53,979 nucleotides of DNA from JAQWBS01 sp047975765 (GCA_047975765.1 JBKEEF010000019.1:1-53979), one strand, 5' to 3'; counted from the stretch's first letter, positions 8,387 to 16,895 are shown. Numbers and translations are program-made. Notes: a model not told the origin generated them from the sequence alone.

Positions 8387-8872
8387 GTGTTTGAAGTGAG
8401 GGAAATTGCTCAAGAAGATTTACTAAGTTTGGAAGGTCTTTATATTAAATCTATTCGTGCCAATGAAAAGGGGTTTATTCAGGATTTATCACGTTCAAAA
8501 AATATCAAGGATTTTGTGATTGATACTCAAGTTGAAGGTGGAAATTTTATGGGAATTTTCTTAAATAAAAACCTTATTGGTTTTGGTGGCTATGTTAATG
8601 AAGGAAGTCATAAGCTTCAGATTTGCAAACTTCATTTACAGATTGAATATCAAGGTTTAGGATTGGGAAAACTACTTTTTTCAGCCTTAGAATCAGATGC
8701 TAAGTATAAAGGATTTAAGGATTTTACACTTCATGTGACGGACACACAAGAAAATGCGGTTGCAATGTATCAAAAACTTGGATACAAAATTGAAGATAAA
8801 AAAAACTATGAAATTGAAATCAACGGCAAAATTTGTCGTTACCCAACTTTGTATATGAGTAAAAGATATTAA
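8387..8872 (+). CDS. GNAT-family N-acetyltransferase
   Basis: 161 residues, single GNAT domain. The acetyl-CoA binding motif A is YQGLGLGKLLF, followed by the typical LHVTDTQENAVAMYQKLGY strand-helix. Substrate unknown. Starts at GTG 8387, with AAGGGAG at good spacing, only two bases after dapE, so the two are surely co-transcribed. It could acetylate a small molecule or a protein N-terminus. Confidence 0.85.
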   Translation: MFEVREIAQEDLLSLEGLYIKSIRANEKGFIQDLSRSKNIKDFVIDTQVEGGNFMGIFLNKNLIGFGGYVNEGSHKLQICKLHLQIEYQGLGLGKLLFSALESDAKYKGFKDFTLHVTDTQENAVAMYQKLGYKIEDKKNYEIEINGKICRYPTLYMSKRY

Positions 8873-8881
8873 AGATTATAT

Positions 8882-8915
8882 AATAAAAGCCCTCATTTAT
8901 ATGAGGGCTTTTATT
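8882..8915. terminator. Bidirectional terminator
   Basis: Perfect 15-base arms AATAAAAGCCCTCAT / ATGAGGGCTTTTATT around TTAT, between convergent genes. Confidence 0.9.
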
Positions 8916-8928
8916 TAATTCTCACATA

Positions 8929-10113
8929 TTACTGACACATATCAATCATATTAGAAAATCCATCATCTGCCATTATACAACAAGGGCTACATTGATAGTT
9001 TGGTTGTGTAGATGCTGTACATTTTGTTTTGCAAGCATTGACAGATGCTGCTAATTGCCCTTCAGGGTCACCACCTGCGCAATTCCATTTTTTACATTTA
9101 CTATTTGCACCATAATCGATGATTTCACTCCAACTACAAACGGATACGCTACAGTTTTTATAACAAGTAAGTCCTTCATAAACTTGAGTGGTACATGTTT
9201 GACCAGATGGAATTGCTGCGACATATCCACCATCAGCACAAGTCTTTGCTTTGCAATCTTTATAACAAGTAAGTCCTTCGTAAACTTGAGTGGTACATGT
9301 TTGACCAGATGGAATTGCTGCGACATATCCACCATCAGCACAAGTCTTTGCTTTACAATCTTTATAACAAGTAAGTTCTTCGTAAACTTGAGTGGTACAT
9401 TTTTGACCAGTAGGACTGGCAGCCACATATCCACCATCAGCACAGGTAAATTTTTTACAACTAGAATATTTAATGCCTTCGCTATCTGTACAACTCTTTG
9501 CACCAGTGTCACCACCATTATTACATTTCATAAAAGATGAAGTACATTGACATGAACTATATTTATTTACACTGTTTTCTTGGCATGCTGTTCCAACACC
9601 TACTTGATCTCCTGAACAAGTAGTATATCCAGAAGGGCAAGCGCATGTATCATATAATTTTCCTGATACCCCATAGTTAGGACCACCTTCAACAGTTTTA
9701 TTACACATCTTTCCAGTTAATTCTTTTGGTGAAGTGCAAGAACTGTTATTCCATTTGTAAACAGTGCTGTTGCAACCACAACCTTCATATTTACCATCAC
9801 AAGAATCTCCAGTTAAAGTTCTGTTATCTGTACAGTTTGTGTTGTTATATTTGAAAACAGCAGTATCACAAGAACAACTTCTTCCATAAGAGGAATCAGC
9901 AGGGCACAAATTAGATAAATGTTTACCTTGGCTTTGACAAGTTTTTGCAGTGTAAGTATATCCTTGAAGTTGACATGGTTTTCGTGTCATTGTGTCGCCA
10001 ATAGCGTCCTTCTTGTCAATAAAATAAACTTTAGCATATGATTTTTCGGTATAAATAAAAGTGGACATGAAAAACAAAAGCAGTCCTAAAATAGTGAGAA
10101 ATATTTTTTTCAT
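8929..10113 (-). CDS. Secreted Cys-rich repeat protein
   Basis: 394 residues with a signal peptide (MKKIFLTILGLLLFFMS, cleavage probably after KSYA). The mature part has dozens of cysteines, in patterns such as C-x-C-P, CDGKYEGCGCNS and CSGDQVG. Residues about 213-315 hold three tandem 34-residue units beginning TCADGGYVAA and ending TCYKDCKAK, with the last two almost identical at DNA level. It is probably periplasmic or surface exposed and disulfide bonded. No enzymatic motif is seen and function is unknown. Monocistronic. Confidence 0.8.
   Translation of the reverse strand: MKKIFLTILGLLLFFMSTFIYTEKSYAKVYFIDKKDAIGDTMTRKPCQLQGYTYTAKTCQSQGKHLSNLCPADSSYGRSCSCDTAVFKYNNTNCTDNRTLTGDSCDGKYEGCGCNSTVYKWNNSSCTSPKELTGKMCNKTVEGGPNYGVSGKLYDTCACPSGYTTCSGDQVGVGTACQENSVNKYSSCQCTSSFMKCNNGGDTGAKSCTDSEGIKYSSCKKFTCADGGYVAASPTGQKCTTQVYEELTCYKDCKAKTCADGGYVAAIPSGQTCTTQVYEGLTCYKDCKAKTCADGGYVAAIPSGQTCTTQVYEGLTCYKNCSVSVCSWSEIIDYGANSKCKKWNCAGGDPEGQLAASVNACKTKCTASTQPNYQCSPCCIMADDGFSNMIDMCQ
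9171..9476 (-). repeat. Three 102-base tandem repeats inside the Cys-rich gene
   Basis: Units start at 9171, 9273 and 9375 with a strict period of 102 bases (34 codons). The copies at 9171 and 9273 are nearly identical; the third has diverged. In frame, so the copy number could change without breaking the gene. Confidence 0.85.
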
Positions 10114-10230
10114 TATTGGAGACTCCAGATAGTATATATGTTAGTACCTATTAGTATTTGTAGGATAATAATTTTTATTTTTTGTGACAAGAAAAAAATA
10201 ATGATAAAAACCGTAGGTTGATTTATACAT

Positions 10231-10260
10231 AAAAAAAAGCCCCGTATTTACGGAGCTTTT
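10231..10260 (-). terminator. Terminator of perR-rbr
   Basis: Minus-strand stem AGCTCCGT/ACGGGGCT (one G-T pair) around AAAT, followed by eight T. Confidence 0.85.
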
Positions 10261-10280
10261 TTATTTATATGAATATAAAA

Positions 10281-10829
10281 CTAGAAGTTTTCTTTAACTT
10301 CAAAGAAATATGCTTTAGGATGTCCACAAACAGGACAAACTTCAGGAGCATTTTCGCCTTCGTGACGATGTCCACATTTTTCACATTCCCAAACAGTTTT
10401 TTCATCTCTTTTAAAGACAGTTCCGTCTTTAACATGCTCAAGAAGTTTACGATATCTTTCTTCATGGCCTTTTTCAATTTTGCCAACAGCTTTGAACAAG
10501 AAAGCAAGTTTCTTGAAGCCTTCTTCTTCAGCTTCTTTAGCCATGCGGTCGTACATATCTGTCCATTCATAGTTTTCACCAGCAGCAGCATCTGCTAGAT
10601 TAATCATTGTTTCAGGAACTTTATCTTCGTGAAGTGCTTGAAACCAAAGCTTTGCATGTTGCATTTCGTTTTTTGCAGTAATTTCGAAATAGTTAGCAAT
10701 TGTATTATAACCGTCTTTTCTAGCTTGTTTTGCATAGTAGTCATATTTGTTGCGTGCCATAGATTCACCAGCAAAAGCTTCCTGTAAATTCTTTTCTGTT
10801 TTAGTACCTTTTAGGTTCTTAGTTTCCAT
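10281..10829 (-). CDS. rbr: Rubrerythrin
   Basis: 182 residues: N-terminal ferritin-like diiron domain (EAFAGESMARNKY, EMQHAKLWF, then the second Glu/His set KIEKGHEERY) and C-terminal rubredoxin domain with two Cys pairs (CEKCG and CPVCG). Reduces hydrogen peroxide to water in oxygen-sensitive or microaerobic cells. The ATG at 10829 (METKNLKG) is preferred over the upstream one at 10853, because AAGGAG lies six bases before it and the upstream codons abut the perR stop. Second gene of the perR operon; its likely electron partners and the flavodiiron protein lie nearby. Confidence 0.95.
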   Translation of the reverse strand: METKNLKGTKTEKNLQEAFAGESMARNKYDYYAKQARKDGYNTIANYFEITAKNEMQHAKLWFQALHEDKVPETMINLADAAAGENYEWTDMYDRMAKEAEEEGFKKLAFLFKAVGKIEKGHEERYRKLLEHVKDGTVFKRDEKTVWECEKCGHRHEGENAPEVCPVCGHPKAYFFEVKENF

Positions 10830-10853
10830 TTTGGGCTCCTTAATTATATACAT

Positions 10854-11234
10854 TTAATTTTTAGTAACGCACTTGTTACAAGTTCCTTTAAGTGTGATAT
10901 CGCAATCATCAATGAGAAAACCTGATTTTTCAGAAAATCTATCTTTGATGTCTTCGAATCCCTCATTAGGAAGGTCATAAATTTGTCCACATTTATTGCA
11001 AATGAAGTGATGGTGATCAGAAATTTCTCCATCGAAACGGTAAATTCCATCAACCCCTTCAATTCTGCGGATTATCCCAGCTTCAGAAAGCTTGTTTAAG
11101 TTTCTATAAACAGTTGCAAGACTGATATTTGGGATGTGTTTACGAATAATTTCATACACTTTTTCAGCCGTAGGGTGAATACGGTTGTCTAAAAGAGTTT
11201 TTAGGATTAATTCTCTTTGTCTTGAATATTTCAT
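10854..11234 (-). CDS. perR: Peroxide-sensing Fur-family repressor PerR
   Basis: 126 residues. Winged helix at 1-65 (HPTAEKVYEII, SLATVYRNLNKL); dimer/metal part with structural zinc Cys79, Cys82, Cys119 and Cys122. Regulatory-site residues line up as His20, Asp68, His74, His76 and Asp87. Asp rather than Glu at the last position (IYDL) is the feature that separates PerR from Fur. The sequence and the perR-rbr order look like Clostridia, so horizontal acquisition is possible. The protein is shorter than Bacillus PerR at the N-terminus. Likely autoregulated, with rbr and perhaps sodB. Confidence 0.8.
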   Translation of the reverse strand: MKYSRQRELILKTLLDNRIHPTAEKVYEIIRKHIPNISLATVYRNLNKLSEAGIIRRIEGVDGIYRFDGEISDHHHFICNKCGQIYDLPNEGFEDIKDRFSEKSGFLIDDCDITLKGTCNKCVTKN

Positions 11235-11368
11235 AGGGCTTTCCTCTTAAAATAACAACAATTATTATTATTTTTTAAAAATACCATTGTCAATAGATTT
11301 TTTTAGTATTAAACTGCTTGGAAAATAACATAATATTAAATTATTTGCAATAGGGGAGTTACTTTTTT

Positions 11369-12541
11369 ATGAAAGCAATTGAGATAAAGAAAGATGTGTA
11401 TTGGACAGGTGTCAAAGATTGGAATCTTCAAGATTTTCATGGACACATAACCCCGCATCATACAACCTATAATTCTTATGTTATTTTAGACGAAAAAATC
11501 ACAATTATTGACGGAGCAAAACTCACGCTTTCTGATGAAATGATTGAACGTGTTAAGACCGTTGTCGATTTTAAAGATGTTTCTTATATTGTGGTCAACC
11601 ATATTGAAATGGATCACTCTGGAAATTTACCAATTTTGATGAAACTTGCGCCTCAAGCAAAAATTATTACTAATCTTGCTGCTAAAATGGGTCTTGAAGA
11701 ACATTTTGAAACAAAAGACTGGGAATTTATTATTGTGAAAAATGGTGATGAATTTTCAATTGGAAAAAGAACACTCAGTTTTCATCCAACTCCAATGTTG
11801 CATTGGCCAGATTCTATGGTTACATATTGCAAAGAAGATAAGATTTTATTTTCAAATGATGCTTTTGGTCAACATGTTTGTGACAACACAATTTTTGTGA
11901 AAGACCTACCAATTGATGTTGTTCTTGCAGAAGCCAAGAGATATTATGCAAACATTTTGCTTCCTTATGGTGCTCAAGCAGAGAAGGCTGTGAGTGTGGT
12001 TGATAAACTTGACTTAGAAATGATTGCCCCTGGACATGGTTGTATCTTGGAAGGTAAAGCAGATATCCAAAAAATGTTTGATGCATATAATGAATGGGAT
12101 AGTGTTGAAAACAAAGGCTATGCTGTGGTGATTTATGATACAATGTGGCATTCAACTGAAAAATTGGCAGATGCTGTGAAATCTGCTTTTGATGATTTAA
12201 GTATCCCTGTGAAAAAGATTTGTTTGAAAGATATTCACTATTCACAAGCGATTATTGAAGTGATGGATGCAAAATATGTGGCTGTTGGCACACCAACACT
12301 TAATAATGAAATTTATCCTTCTGTTGCTGCTTTCTTAACTTATATGAGAGGACTTAATCCTAAAAATAAAGTAGGATTTGCTTTCAATTCCTTTGGTTGG
12401 AAAGTAGGAGTGGCTGATAAAGTTCAAGCATTCTTTAATGACTTAAAGTGGGAAACATTAGAACCATTTTCAATTAAATATAATCCAAAATGTGATGGTT
12501 TAAATAAAATTAAAGAACATCTTAAAAAACAAATCGGTTAG
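11369..12541 (+). CDS. fprA: Flavodiiron protein (A-type flavoprotein, oxygen/NO reductase)
   Basis: 390 residues: metallo-beta-lactamase-like diiron domain (His78, Glu80, Asp82, His83 in NHIEMDHSGNLP; further ligands in GHGC) and a C-terminal flavodoxin domain from about residue 250 (YDTMWHSTEKLADAV; VGTPTLNNEIYPSV). Reduces oxygen or nitric oxide to water or N2O with two bound FMN and an Fe-Fe centre. GGGGAG precedes the ATG. Divergent from perR-rbr, as in many anaerobes, suggesting common oxidative-stress control. No rubredoxin domain is attached, so it needs a separate electron donor. Confidence 0.93.
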   Translation: MKAIEIKKDVYWTGVKDWNLQDFHGHITPHHTTYNSYVILDEKITIIDGAKLTLSDEMIERVKTVVDFKDVSYIVVNHIEMDHSGNLPILMKLAPQAKIITNLAAKMGLEEHFETKDWEFIIVKNGDEFSIGKRTLSFHPTPMLHWPDSMVTYCKEDKILFSNDAFGQHVCDNTIFVKDLPIDVVLAEAKRYYANILLPYGAQAEKAVSVVDKLDLEMIAPGHGCILEGKADIQKMFDAYNEWDSVENKGYAVVIYDTMWHSTEKLADAVKSAFDDLSIPVKKICLKDIHYSQAIIEVMDAKYVAVGTPTLNNEIYPSVAAFLTYMRGLNPKNKVGFAFNSFGWKVGVADKVQAFFNDLKWETLEPFSIKYNPKCDGLNKIKEHLKKQIG

Positions 12542-12546
12542 AATTG

Positions 12547-12576
12547 AAAAAAGCTCCGAAATTTCGGAGCTTTTTT
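12547..12576. terminator. Bidirectional terminator
   Basis: A 30-base perfect palindrome: AAAAAAGCTCCGAAA followed by its complement, between convergent genes. Confidence 0.9.
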
Positions 12577-12589
12577 ATTGAAATTGAGC

Positions 12590-13108
12590 TTACTCATAGC
12601 TATAAAAGTTTTTGAAAAGTGATTTTATTTTTTCACTTTCGCAGTACAGACATACGCATATGAGCTCTTCATATTTTTTCTTATACTTTCCGTTTTGTTG
12701 GTTGGTATATTTTTTGAAGAAAAAATCAAAAAGCTTGAGCTCAAGAAAAAGTTTTGTTTCTTTTCGCGGGTTTTTAGAGATTTTTTGAACTTGCTCTGTA
12801 AAATCATCAATGAGTTTTTCGACCGCAATTACTTTGGCGTGACCATAAGTTTTTGCATCATATTCACATTGTGTTTCCCAGACATATTCTTGAAATCTTT
12901 TCAAATATTTATCCTTTCTACGGTCTATTATATCAAGAGTGTTGTATTTCTCTTGCAAGAGCGGATTGTGAAACGGACTTTTTAGTGTATTTGTTCCCTT
13001 GTCGAGGACAATACAAATTTCTTGCTTAATCATGTCCAAATCTTCTAAATTTCCATCTTGGATAATTAGAGCGATTTTTTCAATCAAAGTTTGTTTAATA
13101 GTTTTCAT
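12590..13108 (-). CDS. Protein of unknown function, 172 aa
   Basis: Not recognised. Charged, helical, no signal peptide or membrane segment; C-terminal KKYTNQQNGKYKKKYEEL is strongly basic. Starts MKTIKQTLIEKIA. It shares the upstream gap 13109-13278, with TAGACAAA at 13193-13200, with the divergent gene at 13279. Confidence 0.65.
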   Translation of the reverse strand: MKTIKQTLIEKIALIIQDGNLEDLDMIKQEICIVLDKGTNTLKSPFHNPLLQEKYNTLDIIDRRKDKYLKRFQEYVWETQCEYDAKTYGHAKVIAVEKLIDDFTEQVQKISKNPRKETKLFLELKLFDFFFKKYTNQQNGKYKKKYEELICVCLYCESEKIKSLFKNFYSYE

Positions 13109-13278
13109 ATAATATAATTTAATTAATAATTGTTTGTAGACATAAAGGATATGATAAAAAAAACAATAAATTCAAGGGTTTTTATTGTTTTTTAGACAAA
13201 AGACATATTGCAGTAAGTTTCTTATCTGATATTATCTCGGATGTTACTATAATTATTAATCCAAATTATTATCAGGTT

Positions 13279-13779
13279 ATGAATGTATTAGGTTATTCAG
13301 ATTTTGAGAAATTGTTTCAAAATCACGAACAAGAAACTTCTCTTGTGGATTTTTTCTTGAATTTTTCGGTTGGAGCTTTGAAGATTGAACAAAATGATGA
13401 TGTCAACGATGCAACAACAAATCTCCTTGCTTGTTTAACAGCATCTGTTATTGCAAGAGATATTCAGTTGGAAGAATACCATTTGGCATCTAAAGAAATT
13501 TCTATCAATGAACTGAAAACAGTTGATTCTAAGGTAGAAATGTCTGAGAAACTCTACACTTCTTTTTCTTTGGTTGTTGACGATGATATCTCAGATATCA
13601 ACGAGATTTCAATGGAAGATGTGAAGAGGTTTAATGCCAGCGTAGATAAGCTTTTGAGAGGAGAAGAAGAGGAGAATGAAATCACGTTTATAGATTGTGA
13701 AAGTATTCCTTCCTTCATTGTTGTTAGCCTTTTCATCGAAGGAGAAGAAATATCTCTGGTTTTTGAAAAAAGAAAATAA
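13279..13779 (+). CDS. Acidic protein of unknown function, 166 aa
   Basis: Not recognised. Strongly acidic (VVDDDISDINEISMEDV; GEEEENEITFIDCE), soluble, no signal peptide. Starts at ATG 13279 after a gap containing TATAAT at 13248-13253. Ends in a good terminator. In size, charge and context it resembles the gene at 14760; it may belong to the same set of lineage-specific genes. Confidence 0.65.
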   Translation: MNVLGYSDFEKLFQNHEQETSLVDFFLNFSVGALKIEQNDDVNDATTNLLACLTASVIARDIQLEEYHLASKEISINELKTVDSKVEMSEKLYTSFSLVVDDDISDINEISMEDVKRFNASVDKLLRGEEEENEITFIDCESIPSFIVVSLFIEGEEISLVFEKRK

Positions 13780-13785
13780 CCACGC

Positions 13786-13823
13786 AAAAAAAACTGTTGT
13801 TCATGTGAACAACAGTTTTTTTT
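13786..13823. terminator. Bidirectional terminator
   Basis: AAAAACTGTTGTTCA-TG-TGAACAACAGTTTTT, perfect arms with A and T runs, between convergent genes. Confidence 0.9.
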
Positions 13824-13831
13824 TTTAGTCT

Positions 13832-14587
13832 TTAAGATTTATAGGTTTCGAGCGGATTAATTTTCAGCTCTTCCCATTTCTTTTCTGTTTGAAGAACGTC
13901 TACATGATATTTGTCTGAGTTGTTCATAAATGCATGGATTGCATTGTAGAGGTCAGCTTGAATACCCTTTTTGATGGCCTTTGGGTAGTACTCAATGAGA
14001 ACTTTCCATGTTGACCCTGAGACGTATCTTTTTTGTAATAATTCTTGCCAAAATGAAATTCGTATATTGTCATTTTCAATTTGGTTTTTGAGATATGTCA
14101 CAGAAAGCAATCTAATGTCTTCGACTTGAAATTTCAGCCCTTCAATCAAAATACTTTGAATTTCTTCAAATTTTTTGTAAGGGAAAAATTCGTAGATGGC
14201 GGCTATCAAATGAAAAAAAGGAGCACCTTCTTTTTGGATATATTCTCCATGCTGTTCGTTACATACATCTCTGCCTATAACACCAAATCTTTTTCGAAAA
14301 GAATAGATGTTTGCATAGATACGGGAGAGAAGGTCACCCCAAGTTTTAGAGGATAAATCGTGTTCTTTGAAGAGAGCTAGATAATCTTCCTTTGTTGATG
14401 AAGATTTTTTGAGCATTTCCAAAATAGAATCAGAAATTTTGTCTTTTAGTTTGATTTGGCTATCTTCTGCTTCTTTTGTAGGGTTTTGACTTAGATACTC
14501 TTTTTTCCAAGCACGGTAAATCTTCTTGTCATCAGCTGATAGAGCGTTTTCTTCTTTTTTTGTTAAAATTTTTTCAAATTTTGCCAT
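13832..14587 (-). CDS. Protein of unknown function, 251 aa
   Basis: Not recognised. N-terminal 60 residues are very charged (ILTKKEENALSADDKK); the rest is helical with aromatic-rich segments (FFHLIAAIYEFFPYKKFEEI, SFWQELLQKRY). No export signal. TAGACAAA lies 50 bases upstream (14635-14642), overlapping a TATAAT on the minus strand that has TTGCAA 16 bases further up. Confidence 0.65.
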   Translation of the reverse strand: MAKFEKILTKKEENALSADDKKIYRAWKKEYLSQNPTKEAEDSQIKLKDKISDSILEMLKKSSSTKEDYLALFKEHDLSSKTWGDLLSRIYANIYSFRKRFGVIGRDVCNEQHGEYIQKEGAPFFHLIAAIYEFFPYKKFEEIQSILIEGLKFQVEDIRLLSVTYLKNQIENDNIRISFWQELLQKRYVSGSTWKVLIEYYPKAIKKGIQADLYNAIHAFMNNSDKYHVDVLQTEKKWEELKINPLETYKS

Positions 14588-14690
14588 AGTTAATATAAAA
14601 ATAAAATTAATAATAAATTACATAAGAGATATTATAGACAAAATAAAACACATTGCAAGGCATATTTTTTCGCTAATAGTTATATTTTAT

Positions 14691-14719
14691 TTGTCTAATT
14701 TATTTCCTTATGCTAGAAT
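14691..14719 (+). promoter_or_regulatory. Promoter of the 14760 gene
   Basis: TTGTCT, a 17-base spacer and TAGAAT, ending 41 bases before the ATG. TTTGTCTA here is the reverse complement of the recurring TAGACAAA. Confidence 0.55.
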
Positions 14720-14759
14720 CCATCCCAATTTTAAATTACTAATTTAATTATTTATATGT

Positions 14760-15182
14760 ATGAACTTAGAATATTCAAAAAATGTTCGAAACATTTTCCG
14801 AAGCAGATTTTTGCACTTGGAATGTGGAAAGGCTAGTTTGGAAGATTTTTACAATGTTTTTTGCCAGAGTAGTTTTTACTTGCATGATGGCTTGAAGCAG
14901 TTGGTAGAAGTCTTTTTTGAAACTTTCAATGATTTTGCTGCTGAACAGGAGATTAATACTGAAAACTATTGTTTGGTTTATCGCCTTAATGAAGATTATC
15001 CTGAAATTAAGGACGGTTTTCTAGAAAGGATTCCTAGTCAACAGTCAATTGGTTTGGATGTCGGCTTGAAAATGAATATGTATATGATTAGGGAAGCTAA
15101 TGTGGTTAAATATTTTATCTTTGACTGCTTTGATATTAGTAAATCTGGCAAACTGATGTATTTTGTTTTTGAGGGAAAATAA
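14760..15182 (+). CDS. Protein of unknown function, 140 aa
   Basis: Not recognised. Small soluble protein, aromatic and acidic (SFYLHDGLKQLVEVFFETFNDF), no signal peptide. Starts MNLEYSKNVRN. Followed by a terminator shared with trmJ. Confidence 0.65.
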   Translation: MNLEYSKNVRNIFRSRFLHLECGKASLEDFYNVFCQSSFYLHDGLKQLVEVFFETFNDFAAEQEINTENYCLVYRLNEDYPEIKDGFLERIPSQQSIGLDVGLKMNMYMIREANVVKYFIFDCFDISKSGKLMYFVFEGK

Positions 15183-15190
15183 GACTTTGA

Positions 15191-15220
15191 AAAAAGAGAA
15201 GCATTATAGCTTCTCTTTTT
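15191..15220. terminator. Bidirectional terminator overlapping the trmJ stop
   Basis: AAAAAGAGAAGC-ATTATA-GCTTCTCTTTTT. The trmJ stop codon (15204-15206) lies in the loop, so the trmJ C-terminal codons form half of the stem. Confidence 0.85.
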
Positions 15221-15938
15221 TTGTTTTAAGATAGTTTATAACACCGTAGAGTGTATTGATTTCCTGTTCTGTGAGTTCTGAACGGAGAAAGATGTTTCGT
15301 AAGTTTCGAACCATTCTAGGTCTTTTTTCATCAAGTTTGAAATTGCCACATTCATCAAGTTCATTTTCTAGAAATTCAAAAAACTTAGTAACAGTTTTTT
15401 TGTCGGCAACTTCTGTTTTGTTCGTAATAAGTTGTTTTCCCTCAACACTAATCTGTGTCTTATACCATTCATATCCAACTAAAAGAACAGCTTGAGAAAG
15501 GTTGAGAGATGTATGTTGAGGATTAAGTGGAATTTCAATAATTGCATCTGCAATCGCCACGTCATCATTATGTAACCCTGTTCTTTCAGGACCAAATAGA
15601 ATACCGCAGTTTTCTCCACTTTCAATTTTGTTTTTAATTTCCAGAGTAGCATTGTCTGCAGTGTGAATATGTTTAATCATATCTCTTCGACGAGCTGTTG
15701 TTGCAAAAATAAAGTTCAAATCTGCAATTGCATCATTCAATGTTTCAAACACTTCAGCTTTTTGTAAAATCTCTTCAGCATTTGAAGAAGCGGAAATTGC
15801 TTTTTCTGAGAGATGGTTTTCTCTTGGTTTGACTAAGCGGAGATTGTATAGACCGCAGTTCATCATGGCTCTTGCTGTCATTCCAACGTTTTCAGCAAGT
15901 TGTGGATTGATAAGGATAATATATGGTTGATTGTTCAT
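15204..15938 (-). CDS. trmJ: tRNA 2'-O-methyltransferase TrmJ
   Basis: SpoU/TrmH-superfamily knotted methyltransferase of 244 residues. Motif 1 NPQLAENVGMTARAM (residues 11-25), motif 2 GILFGPERTGLHNDD and motif 3 IPLNPQHTSLNLSQAV are the AdoMet-binding and dimer segments. TrmJ methylates the ribose of nucleotide 32 in several tRNAs. A C-terminal extension (about residues 165-244) fits TrmJ better than the shorter TrmL. Confidence 0.88.
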   Translation of the reverse strand: MNNQPYIILINPQLAENVGMTARAMMNCGLYNLRLVKPRENHLSEKAISASSNAEEILQKAEVFETLNDAIADLNFIFATTARRRDMIKHIHTADNATLEIKNKIESGENCGILFGPERTGLHNDDVAIADAIIEIPLNPQHTSLNLSQAVLLVGYEWYKTQISVEGKQLITNKTEVADKKTVTKFFEFLENELDECGNFKLDEKRPRMVRNLRNIFLRSELTEQEINTLYGVINYLKTKKEKL

Positions 15939-16030
15939 CTTTTTTGTCCAAAGTTTTTGTTTACTTTATAGCAATTAAATGATAGTTTATGCAACACAAA
16001 TCTATTATTGTTTTATTTAAAATATTATTT

Positions 16031-16420
16031 ATGAAAAAAGGAATTATCTTACTTTCAGTGGAGGAATGTAGTTTATTGGACATCATCAAGGAGAATAATC
16101 AAAATAAAATTGCTCCTATTGATTATGTCATTGCAACATCCAGCCCTGAACTGATAGACACTATTTATGCTCAAAATCTTGGATGTAGAATTTTCTATGT
16201 TCCAAATTTTTCAGCAGTGAAAAAATTAGTGAAGCAGCTGAAAATAGATATTGTTGTTTTTGATGGTTTTGATGCCCGAGATGTTTCGATAGAAGAAGCT
16301 ATGGTTTTAAAGAAACAAAAGGTTTCTTATTTTCCATTATTTGCGGAGTTTCCAGGTTTTTACGGAAAATTAAAAGCCAAGCGTCTAAAAATTTTTAGAA
16401 ATGAACCTTATCAATGCTAG
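16031..16420 (+). CDS. Small protein distantly like PurN formyltransferase, copy 1
   Basis: 129 residues from the ATG at 16031 (MKKGIILLS), preferred to 15989 because the tandem neighbour begins MKKTLILLS. By eye the order GIILLS... IDYVIATSS... DIVVFDGFDARDVS... FPLFAEFPGFYG follows glycinamide ribonucleotide formyltransferase (VLISG... VVVLAGFMRILS... HPSLLPKYPG). The catalytic Asn-x-His is replaced and the C-terminal third is absent, so an enzyme of that type is unlikely. TTGTCC-N17-TATAGC upstream may be its promoter. Low-certainty homology. Confidence 0.5.
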   Translation: MKKGIILLSVEECSLLDIIKENNQNKIAPIDYVIATSSPELIDTIYAQNLGCRIFYVPNFSAVKKLVKQLKIDIVVFDGFDARDVSIEEAMVLKKQKVSYFPLFAEFPGFYGKLKAKRLKIFRNEPYQC

Positions 16421-16464
16421 ATAAAAGCTTGCTCGAAAATTATTAATTCTTTAAAATATGCCTT

Positions 16465-16839
16465 ATGAAAAAGACTTTGATTTTACTTTCAGGAAGTGGA
16501 ATTTACTCTTCGGAAATGGTTTTAAAAAACCAGTGTATTCACGAGGAAAAGCGTTCTTTCATTGTTGCTTGTGATAATGCAAAAAATGCTCTGACATTGC
16601 CTAAGCATATGAACGGATTGCTTATTCAATTAGTGACTGATTTTTCTTCTGTAGAGAGAATTATTCGGGAAGAAAAAGTGGAAACGCTCTGTCTGTACGG
16701 CTATACAGGTGCTTTGCCTCAAGCCTTGTCTGATGAACTTGATATGAGCGGTGCCTTCTACTCTCAAAATGTTTCTGCACCTGAAGAAAGTGGTGTGTAT
16801 GGAGAGATAGATATTGAGTTGCTGAGCTATTTTAATTAG
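16465..16839 (+). CDS. Small protein distantly like PurN formyltransferase, copy 2
   Basis: 124 residues, tandem with the previous gene (44-base gap) and sharing its opening (MKKTLILLSGSG). It also has the same beta-alpha rhythm, including LCLYGYTGALPQALSDEL at the place of the PurN AGFMRILS strand. Likely a diverged duplicate with the active site lost. Soluble, no export signal. Role unknown. Confidence 0.5.
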   Translation: MKKTLILLSGSGIYSSEMVLKNQCIHEEKRSFIVACDNAKNALTLPKHMNGLLIQLVTDFSSVERIIREEKVETLCLYGYTGALPQALSDELDMSGAFYSQNVSAPEESGVYGEIDIELLSYFN

Positions 16840-16849
16840 CAGTTTGAAC

Positions 16850-16885
16850 AAAAAAAGGAATAAGTTTTAACTTATTCCTTTTTTT
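16850..16885. terminator. Bidirectional terminator (16465 gene / rfb operon)
   Basis: AAAAAAAGGAATAAGT-TTTA-ACTTATTCCTTTTTTT, perfect 16-base arms between convergent genes. Confidence 0.9.
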
Positions 16886-16895
16886 GTTCTTTTAC

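Noticed and set aside
9171..9476. CRISPR-like array from regular repeats
   Set aside because: Units are contiguous, 102 bases long, in frame and inside a coding gene, with no spacers and no cas genes.
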